Below, piece by piece: positions 55,906 through 64,000 of a stretch of DNA of 64,000 nt. Within the stretch, counting starts at the first letter, position 1. The number at the start of each line of letters is the position of its first letter. A model generated the notes under the pieces. It searched no databases. It had not been told where the DNA came from and saw only the letters and a program-made list of their open reading frames with translations. This stretch comes from Imbricaverruca yamaguchii (taxonomy: Eukaryota > Arthropoda > Thecostraca > Neoverrucidae). The stretch is taken from NCBI GenBank assembly GCA_034440575.1, contig JAOTOL010000876.1:88633-152632 (forward strand), in the 5' to 3' direction. Made by a program: the position numbers and the translations under genes.

Positions 55906-56534
55906 AAGACATAAAAGATTAGTGCAACTATGAGCCACAATGGCCCTTCTTCGTTGGACTCTGTACACTGAACCAGTTGCCCACCAAATCTGTCAATCAG
56001 CCCTCCCTGGAATACTGAAAAGCAAGCCCTCTATTCTTATAATGATTGTCCATGCTATTTTTAAAGATGTTCAATGTGCTGCTACTGACATGTTTTCTGG
56101 CAGCTGGTTCCAGTGTTCTATTACCCTGTTGGTGAAGAAAGTCTGCCTTAACCTTGTTCTGCTGTGGTTAACTTTAATTTTGAATTTATGACCTATAATT
56201 GCATCATTTCTGTTCAATTCAAACATTTCCCCAAGATATCCCCTCTCCAGACCATGGACAAATTTAAAGACTTCAATGATATCTTCTCTCAGCCTTCTAT
56301 ATCTAAGTGAAAACATATTCATTTTCCTCAATCTTTTCCTCATATGCCAGGTTGCTTATGCCATTAACCATTTTTGTAGCCCTCTTTTGTACCCTCTCTA
56401 AAAGCCAACAATCTTTTTCATAGCTATGAGACCAAGCTTGGATGCAGTATTCCAAATGTGGCCTGACATATGCACAGTAAAGCTTCCTGATCACTTCCTC
56501 ACTTCTGTATCATACATTCCTATTTATTGCCCTG
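55905..56534 (-). mobile_element. CR1 3' fragment, interrupted
   Basis: Paralogue of 48713-49390, minus orientation. It is interrupted at 56535 by the hAT-like element and resumes at 58800-58858 (CTGAGCATTCTCAGTGCC to CTGTATAACCA). Confidence 0.8.
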
Positions 56535-58794
56535 CAGTGTAGGATTTCCATATTTTTTTCTTGGTGGTGGAGTACAAAATTTTTAGCTGGAGTATGAATT
56601 TTTTTCACTGGATTCCAAAAAATAGCTATGCACTTGGTGACAATTAGCCTTGTTTTAGTGGGAACGAAAACCAATGTCAGCATTTTTGTATGCATAAACA
56701 TCTTTGAAAACTAAGCAATGTCAAAAACTTTGCTGAAAGAAAAAAATGAGTTGTCAATAACCAGATAGTATTGCTTTAATGGAATTAAAAATAAATGTTA
56801 GCATTTCATGCTGCATGTACCATACAAATACATATGTACATATAGCTAACTGCTAAGTCAGCAATATGTCAGCAAACTAAGTCATGAATAGGTGCAATTG
56901 TGCCAAGGAATGCAACCTAGTGGGAAATGCCCTCAGTAGCCAAAGTACTCATGATATCAGTAAAATATACCCATGATATCTGCAGTGTATAGATATTGCC
57001 TCAGTGTAGGTGGGTGATATATTCCCAAAGTTCACAAACAAATATTTATGATAAATAGGCATGATGTAATGTGAATACACCAATAACATTCCTCCTGGCA
57101 GAGCTCAGGATGAATCGCACTCACTTTTCCAAAGGACTACTCCCACAATTAATGAGCCGAGTTCACCCGCGATTAATTTGAATTATTGCTAACTTCCGTT
57201 GTTGATCAAAATCTCAAGCCCCCAAAATGCATTTCATGACCCGGTCAACCTTTGAGCTATTCAGAGTTTGTGCGCATGATTTGCCACCGACGCATAATAC
57301 ACAGCTCTGCCTCAGACCCCAAAATGGGCTGTGGTTAAATTATTAGCGAAGGATGAGGTTATAAGCCAACTTCATGAGCAATGGCAGAGAACATGGTAAC
57401 AAAGGTATACTTAATCGATGCGTTCACAAACTCACACCCGACAACCGAGACCGGATCACGACGCACACCGTTGTGAGCCGGTCTTGCGCACACATGGCAC
57501 AGCAAAAACCACGTGACTATCGGATATGGATGGACTATATTTTGGAATATTTGATGGTTTAATACAAATTATACTAGAACAATCCGTCTAAAACAGTTTT
57601 ATTCTCACCACCAAGAAACAGTTATTTTGCATGGAAAAGCTGATAAAAAATATTGAAAACGATTCTTATGAATATTGAAAGTTCCTTTATGTACTTGTTT
57701 AGTTCATGTCTGGAATGTTTATTTGAAGCAAGGATCGAGTTAGGAGTATCTAGAGCTGCTAGACGGGAGTACAAATTGTCCCTGTAAAACCGCTCACAGG
57801 CGGTTTTATTTTTCTTCTTAGATAGAGCTGGTCGGATTCGCTACCTCAGCCCTAGAAGTACAACTGCTCATGGAGCGGGGGAACAGGGAATGGGTCGGAG
57901 TAAATTTCGGAACATGTATTACGGACCCTTCACTGACGCCGATGAACCCAAAATGTGGTTATATTTCAAGGCGCATGTTTATCTTCGCACACATTTACAA
58001 CAAAATATGCGACAGTCATGCAAAAGTGCACAAATGACATTGGTTTCTTGGTGTAATCGCCTCGGAGAACTTGCTTGTTCCGGGGCGGATTTTAGGAAAT
58101 TTGAAGTTATTTTCTTACATTGAACAGGCTCATTGTGTTTAAAAAAGTTGTCCCCTTAACAAAACGACCTTCGATTGCGCATTCAAAGCATTTACTGGCG
58201 AAACCAGGCTTCAAATTTATACTCCGGTGCCACCAAGTACTCCCAGATTGGCCAACTAGAGATTTCTGTTGCTTCTTGGCGAGTACTCCAGCGCAAGGCT
58301 ATAGAACACCTCTAGGCTCCAGCGCAAGTTTCCAAAGAGTAATACGAAATAGGTATTAATTAATCTAAGTATGTCATATATCAGATTAAATATTGATAAA
58401 TATTGAACCAATATTGAATAAATATTGAATTAATTGTTGTCTTTATTGACACAAATATAGCGTCTTTTCACATATGAAGCGCCGCATGTTGTGCGTAGCC
58501 GGTTTTAGTAAGATAATTTACGAATTTTAGCGCAACACCGACGGCCTATGCTCTGTACGCTTTGTACCGCCTTTCAAGGATGTGTAGCGACGTTGGCTGG
58601 TCGGCGCGCTGGGGTCGCGGAAACTGCTAGTTGTTGTCAGGTATGGACTTTGAGTGGTAGCACTCGACCAAACAATGTTGTTCTCCGTTTTCCCTTCTGG
58701 AGTACAAAATATTTCATTTAGTCTAGTCACAATCCTGGAGTACAAAATGTATTGGTATGCATGACACCAACAAACTCCAGTTCTTCCAACACTG
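56535..58794. mobile_element. non-autonomous hAT-like transposon, 2.26 kb
   Basis: The ends CAGTGTAGGA (56535) and the complement of CAGTGTTGGA (58794) are short terminal inverted repeats of hAT type. CCCTG is repeated on both sides (56530-56534 and 58795-58799). The paralogous CR1 at 49330-49350 shows the uninterrupted site TTTATTGCCCTGAGCATTC. The subterminal word GGAGTACAAAAT occurs near both ends. I find no transposase; an internal block is homologous to 26326-26562. Confidence 0.8.
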
Positions 58795-58869
58795 CCCTGA
58801 GCATTCTCAGTGCCTTCTTCCTGGCTTCCTTGGTCCATGGGTGCTGTATAACCAATGCAGTTGATGCAC

Positions 58870-59060
58870 CCTAAACCCCTAATAACTAACACTTTCCTGC
58901 TCCCATGTCTTGCCATGTCTATCTTATAACCATACGTTTATTTCATCTAGGGGACTGGTGTACTTGCGGAAATGGACATCCTGTGATCAGCCATGGAACT
59001 AATCTCTGGGTGAGTGATACTAAAAAATGTTGGGAGCCAACCAGGTGAGAATACCAGGTG
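58870..59060 (+). mobile_element. family B LINE 3' tail
   Basis: Aligns with 11480-11640 (CTTGCCATGTCTATCT, ATCTCTGGGTGAGTGAT, CCAACCAGGTGAGA). It is the end of the family B copy into which the CR1 fragment was inserted. Confidence 0.7.
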
Positions 59061-59204
59061 AAAATCGTGGGGCACATTCAAACCATTATATGGGCGTATA
59101 TATGTAAAACACCATAAGCACCATTCAATGTTAAAGATGTGGCACGAGGGATCAAATTGAGGGTACAGCTAGATGTTTTGTTTTTGGGTTATTGCCCAGT
59201 GAAG

Positions 59205-59455
59205 CAGAATGTGGACGATTGGCTACACAAACCATCTGACTTACAAGGTACTTCCGATAAATTCAATGGACCTTTAGCACTACAAACATCATAACAAAAC
59301 GAAAATGGAAGCACCCCACATTTGCAACCTAAACTTGGACCACAGCGGAACAATCATTGGGAACAACTAAATGGATGGGATATCACAACTGGGTTTGTCA
59401 TGCGGCCGTCTGAATTGCACATTTCTTGCCTGCTAAGACGCTTGCTAAAATAATG
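59205..59455. repeat. unclassified dispersed repeat, copy 2
   Basis: Collinear with 16780-17025. No coding signal. It is followed by a short foldback array. Confidence 0.5.
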
Positions 59456-59519
59456 CTGTCTTCGCAGCATGGATTTCATATGAATATCGTTCTTGAGTAT
59501 CTTATGCTGCGTAACTATT

Positions 59520-59612
59520 TTACGTACTTTTGCGCTTACGTACATTTGCGCTTACGTACTTTTGCGCATACGTACATTTGCCCTTACGTACATTTGCGGT
59601 TACGTGCACTTG
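59520..59612. repeat. short 16-bp foldback array
   Basis: Six degenerate units of TTACGTACATTTGCGC, the same family as 33880-34738 and 41751-42224, but alone and without hinge or clear termini. Confidence 0.8.
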
Positions 59613-59924
59613 CCTGACTTCGGTGACCGTGACGTCGACTTCGGTGAGTGGGCTAATGATGCGGCGTCAGCCGGTGAACCGGTCGATGCTGTGACTCAGC
59701 TGATGTGTCGGCTGATACCGTGACGTCACACCGTTGCACACTGTGATAACTAGGGGGAAAACTGGCCATAAATCATAGCGGACAAAGTATGCTAGTTACC
59801 GGGGCGATTTTGCCCTTAGTCGAAAGAGCTTCATATTTGGATCATATGGGGAAGATGTATTGTCTTAAATATTGCCTAACCCAGGAATGGCAGAGGTTAT
59901 ACCTACTAGAGGGAAGGGAGCATT

Positions 59925-60089
59925 AGGGGACGAGTAGCGTAGGGGAAGGTTGCTCGTCTCACAGTCGAAATGTTGTGGGTTCGAGTGTCACCTGTCGCTA
60001 CTCTTCGCGCGCGACCAATCGGCGTTAGAGATTGGCGACGCCACATGACTCAACTGTCGATGTGTCGTAAAATCAACAATCAACCAACC
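59925..60089 (+). mobile_element. full-length tRNA-derived SINE (family 1)
   Basis: 165 bp between perfect duplications GAAGGGAGCATT (59913-59924 and 60090-60101). It has a tRNA-like head with a weak A box and a B box (GGGTTCGAGTGTC), the body CAATCGGCGTTAGAGATTGG, and the tail AATCAACAATCAACCAACC. This is the best-delimited copy of the family. Confidence 0.88.
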
Positions 60090-60532
60090 GAAGGGAGCAT
60101 TGCGCTCCACTCATTATGCTTCCGCGAAATATCTCGGGAACCAATTGAGATAGGTAGCTCAGACTGTGCACACACTTACAGGAGTATCTAGTGTACCTTG
60201 CATTAAAATATTGGCGTCCGGTGATCCATGATGATATCATGATGACGTCATAAGCGAAGTCCGTTGGCGCCGTATATTGGATAATCCGTCCGTATATTGG
60301 ATAATTATGAGTGAGCGTTTGTTATGCGAGTATTTTGCAGTGTAAATGTGATCTTATAATTGCTACGAAGAATAGATCCAAGATCTTGTCATAAATGGCT
60401 GAAATTACGCCAAAATACATCACGAAGATATGCACTCAGGTTGGCTTACTTCAGAGCTTCTGAAAGCCCCGCGAATCTTGCTGGGACGATTCGGTGATGA
60501 CCCTACCTGTCGCAACACGAAAGCTGCGTCCT

Positions 60533-60820
60533 TCATGCCCTCAGTACGAGCACTTTGCCCAGCAACCTCCACGAGATGCAGATAAGCACGACCCACGTGC
60601 CTTTGAGTACCTCTTGAGGATGCCCGACGCTGGGAACGGGCGCTGAGGTAATTATAACTTCTAGCTGGTCGCCCTCGCGCCCCTCCACGGCCTCGTCATC
60701 AAGGCGGGTCTTGGCTTCATCACTCAAGACGTGGTCACCACGCTTCAGGGACACGGAGAACATCTCGTCTCCCGAAAGATTAGTCGCAAACTGACTTCTG
60801 AATTTGTACTGGGCTAGCAT
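60533..60820 (-). other. unrecognised open frame, possible decayed coding sequence
   Basis: A 95-codon minus-strand frame with protein-like composition at its start (SLKRGDHVLSDEAKTRLDDE). A second frame takes over with similar character near 60600 (AYLHLVEVAGQSARTEGMKD). That could be one protein broken by a frameshift. No family is recognised. Confidence 0.3.
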
Positions 60821-61192
60821 GCGCTTAACTCACTTTCCTTTTAAGTTCTTGGCGATAAGTTCAAAGAGTTTTTTTCCATTCAAAGTTCACCTGGCGGACT
60901 ATAATCCGCGCCGTCTCGGGGGGTCTTGAACCGTCCCCCCCCCCCCTCCATTCAGGTTTTTCGCGGATAGTGAAATAATTCATTATCACGGCAACGCGCC
61001 GAAAATTGGCATACCTTTTCCCACTTCAGTTTGGCATGTTGTGTCGAACTTTTGAAGTCAGGTCATCTAGGGTCAACGAGTTAGTCTAGGTCAAGTGAGG
61101 TCACCTAAAAGACGTTCAACCAGTTGTCAAGCTTTAACTAATGCAGATATTTTAATGAAACTTTCTGCGTTTGTTTATCTTTGGACTTAAGG

Positions 61193-61374
61193 AACCATTA
61201 AGACTATTAGGTACAATTAGGACCATTAGGTACCATTCGGACTATTAGGACCACTAGGCACCATTAGGACCACTAGGTACCATTAGGTCCACTAGGTATC
61301 ATCAGGACCATTGGGTACCATCATGACCATTAGGTACCATGAAGACCATTAGATACCATGAGGCCATTAGGTAT
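61193..61374. repeat. 20-bp minisatellite
   Basis: About nine units of a degenerate 20-bp motif, ACCATTAGGTACCATTAGGA, itself built of two 10-bp halves. It lies just inside the left terminal repeat. Confidence 0.85.
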
Positions 61375-62257
61375 ATAAGCAAATAATTAAATTACTTGAA
61401 ATACAGGTTTTGACTGATTCGAATAATCGAAATGAATTGAAATAATTGAAATACATTGTTGCTATGCTAGGATATTTCGTTCTCAGGCGAAAAGTGGTTT
61501 TACGGAACCGCCTATCTTCACATATCCATCCCTATAGCGCATATATTTATCCATCACTAGCATGCCAATTTCCTATGGTGGCGGTTTGTGCGGTTGATGA
61601 TGGAGGTTCGCTAGTCTGGAGTTGTTTGGTCTTCTTTGAAGCACCGATCACGGTGATTTCCCATGTATGCGTTCATATCGTACGTAGAAGAGAATTTGAG
61701 AAAGATGGTTCACATTAATGATATAAAGGACTTCAGACCTAGGAATAAGTTAAGTTCGACTTCCGTCCATCGGCGCCAGTCTGGGTCATGTGGAGAGGCT
61801 TGCGGGGGAAAAATTGCGGTGCATTAAGCGGACAGTTATGCAGCACAAGCACTAAAACTGGGTGGTAAGTGGTAAGTTCGGTGTGTTTTTCCATAGGTTT
61901 CATTTGATACTGTTTCTTAAACAAGACAGCCAACTTCTGGCAACGATCACAAGACAAATCGCTTGCCTTTGGCACCTAGTGAAAGAAGCTCTACTGATGT
62001 ATGTACATTGGGGAAGAGGGGGTCTGAACACTTAACCCCCGTCTTTCCGGTCAAATTCTCACACCCCGTCTCGAGGGGGGGGCTGGGAGTTCATTTTGGG
62101 GATATATGTTTTTAAAAAAAAAAAAATTATTTGGAATGAGAACAGGACAGCGATATAGACCGAGTCTATAGTTTTTGGAGCCCCAAAAATAATTTTGTTT
62201 TTATTTCAAAATGTTGAGTTTTCATGTTTTCTTTAATTTTCTTTTTCCAATGGGTAG

Positions 62258-62398
62258 AGCAGACCGAGAAACGTTGTTGCAAGTCGCCTTGCCCGAATGA
62301 AAGTATTTACTCTAGCCAGAATCTTGTATTTGAACTGCAATTTGATAAATACGGAAAATTTATCTGTAGTCAAAAACAGATGAAGAAAAATTCCACTG
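62258..62398 (+). other. exon-like segment, unknown protein
   Basis: A 141-nt open block between a strong polypyrimidine acceptor (CTTTTTCCAATGGGTAG) and a donor (CTG|GTACGTG), symmetrical phase 1-1. It encodes a Cys-rich peptide (KRCCKSPCPNES, then KYGKFICS). The donor lies just before the right terminal repeat. It may be a captured or host exon, or chance. Confidence 0.3.
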
Positions 62399-62749
62399 GT
62401 ACGTGTTGTTGCATGCCTAAAGACAAGGACACGCTGAAAGTTTTATTAAAATGTCTATATCCGCTAAAGCGTGACGACTGGCTGAAATTTTTGGAGGTGA
62501 CCTCACTTGACCTTGGTTAACTCGTTGACCTAGATGACCTGGCCTCAAAATGTTGAATTAACATGCCAAATTTATGTGGAAAAAGTATGCCAAATTTGGG
62601 CGCGCTGCCACGCGCCGTTCGTACACTATCCGCGAAAAGCCAGAAGGGGGCGGTTGAAGACCCTCCAGGGAGACGTCATGCAACAAATAACTACTGCTGA
62701 TTCTATATGGCTGAACCGGTAATTGCACCGTATAATAAACATAGAACGG

Positions 62750-64000
62750 TAGTGTGTGTGCATGTGTGTTTGGCCAGCCTGCCACCGCGTGGTGATGTCG
62801 GCTGTTTTCGGGGGGCGTTTGTGGTGTCAGCATTTTGTGTTGTTGTTTGTTAGGGGTGAAAGGGTATGAGGAATAATGTGGTGGGGATGAGAGGAAGCGA
62901 ACAAGATTATAGTTGTCTTGTAGAGGCGAGTTGTGAGAGTTGAGACGACTTGAAGAATGGCGCGTAGAGGGAATAGAAGTTGAGACGTCTTGCAGGCAGA
63001 TGAGGTAGTAGTCGAAGCTGAGCTGGTGCAGAAGAATAGAGTTTGCCAGTCCAGTCGGTGCCATAGGCGGGGTATAGTTGGAGGGATGGGGTCGGGTCAT
63101 CGCCGGTATTGACTTTGCATTGCAAGAACGTTAGTAGGTAGTAAATATCACGTGGGATTATGTTTTTTGTTTCTTTTTCTTCTTGTTGATGTTCTGTTTT
63201 TCTTTTTTTAACGTCTTTTTTTCTCTTTTTTTCTTTTTCCCCTTTTTGTTGATTTTCTGTGTCCATTTTTCTTTTTTCTTTTTTCTCATATTTCGTGGAT
63301 CAGGCGTGTGATAGAGAGAAAGTGAAAGAGGTGACGTGTAATGTTTGATGTTCATCGTTGAGAAGTGTCGTGATGTTTAGTGGGATGTTGTCCATGTTGC
63401 AGCAATTTGTGATGGGTTGTCTTTCTGTGTTGTATTTGGTGCAGTGTATGAGTATGTGTTTAATTGTGAGTGTTCGTTGACATGTTGTGCATTGTGGTCG
63501 TGGGAGTTGTAAGAGGTATGAGTGCGTGAGTGCAGTGTGTCCGAGACGTAATCGTGTTAGTGTGCGCTCTTTTTGTCTAGTGTTTTGGTTGATGGTGTGC
63601 CAGAGTTTGTGTTTTGGGTGTATTTCGTGTAGTTTCGTGATTGTTGTGTCCCATGTTTGTTGGATGTCTTTGTTGATTGCCTGGCGTATTGTGGGGTAAT
63701 AGTCTGATTGAGAAAGTGGGCAGGGTGTGGTTTGTTGTAGTGTTGTGGCTATGTTGGCTTCGGTGTCTGCGTGTTCGTTGCCGTGTATGTTTGTGTGACA
63801 TGGGATCCAGAGTCGTGTTGGTCCGACCAACACTATACCACAACAGCGTTGTGACACGAAGGATGACCCGCGGCGGTGCTGCGTTGGGGTAGCAGCACCG
63901 CCGCTGTGCCCGTCTGCTGTATGTGTTATTTTGAGCCGTCCGTGTAGATGATGTGGTTTGGATGTTGAGCTTTGAAGTGGAGGAATAGTTGGTGTATTTC
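62750..64000 (-). mobile_element. I-group LINE 3' end with RNase H, broken
   Basis: Runs off the window edge. Minus strand from 64000: IIYTDGSK (first RNase H catalytic Asp), an early stop, then after an apparent internal deletion LWIPCHTNIHGNEHADTEA (63790-63735, the last RNase H motif), and the ORF 63857-63300 continuing to the Cys/His knuckle CTTCQRTLTIKHILIHC. The stop at 63300 is followed by an A-rich and then CT-rich 3' UTR to about 62750. The central RNase H acidic residues are missing, so it is inactive. Confidence 0.75.
63300..63857 (-). pseudogene. LINE ORF2 C-terminus (RNase H end and zinc knuckle)
   Basis: A frame of 185 codons. Residues about 15-34 hold the end of RNase H (H-x-x-HGNEHADTEA). 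Residues about 95-105 are the LTRLRLGHTALTHSYLL block, and the knuckle CX2C..H..C follows. This set is typical of I/R1-group LINEs. It lacks the beginning of RNase H in frame. Confidence 0.75.

Larger units (their letters stand above)
60912..62675. mobile_element. element with about 270-bp terminal inverted repeats
   Basis: The left arm (60912-61190) and right arm (62405-62675) are reverse complements at roughly three-quarters identity, from CGTCTC/GAGACG inward through TTTTCGCGGATAGTG, AGGTCATCTAG-GTCAACGAG and GTCAAGTGAGGTCACCT. No clear target duplication. Inside are a minisatellite (61193-61374) and an exon-like block. The superfamily is not assignable and no transposase is seen. Confidence 0.7.

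Noticed and set aside
56535..58794. Transib or CACTA-type element from the CAGTG/CACTG end
   Set aside because: The ends lack the Transib CACWRTG heptamer and the CACTA start with 3-bp duplication. CAGTGTTGG fits hAT better, although the duplication is short.
58527..58916. 129-aa minus-strand frame as a transposase
   Set aside because: It crosses the boundary of the hAT-like element into CR1 sequence and shows no catalytic or dimerisation motif.

Overview
The window is eukaryotic, and most likely from an invertebrate animal, probably an arthropod. The evidence is long C2H2 zinc-finger arrays in intron-containing genes, several clades of non-LTR retrotransposons (CR1, L2-like, I-like with gag ORF1 and RNase H), tRNA-derived SINEs, DNA transposons and satellite DNA. 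There is no bacterial-style gene order. The species cannot be fixed from the sequence alone.

The host genes I can support are two tandem paralogues of a multi-exon C2H2 zinc-finger gene, both on the minus strand. By hand I find four exons in each copy, with canonical GT..AG borders and matching phases (255, 134 and 50 nt, then a terminal finger exon). Copy 1 (7933 to 2418) reads 800 aa with 20 finger units. Copy 2 (45860 to 23097) has exons 1-3 of the same lengths and still open, but its finger exon carries a +1 frameshift (551-aa product) and a later -2 frameshift. Introns 1 and 2 are similar in scale, but intron 3 is 940 bp in copy 1 and 18.9 kb in copy 2. The excess is nested transposons: an I-like LINE (about 33.3 down to 24.5 kb), a foldback-type repeat split by a 7-kb structurally complete L2-like LINE (34.7-41.75 kb), and SINEs.

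Between the two genes (8-21.7 kb) lie a degenerate CR1-group LINE, a dead L2-like copy, an inverted pair of young CR1 copies, and a decayed minisatellite with a SINE in it. Beyond copy 2 (46-64 kb) come duplicated LINE blocks, a hairpin-unit tandem array, an 18-monomer 144-bp satellite rich in AGGTCA half-sites that ends in a giant inverted repeat, a non-autonomous hAT-like element with a recognisable empty site, another short foldback array, an element with about 270-bp terminal inverted repeats, and the 3' end of an RNase-H-bearing LINE.

The zinc-finger proteins are presumably nuclear DNA-binding factors. Their N-terminal part matches no domain I recognise (no KRAB, SCAN, BTB or ZAD signature). 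No tRNA, rRNA or CRISPR was seen.
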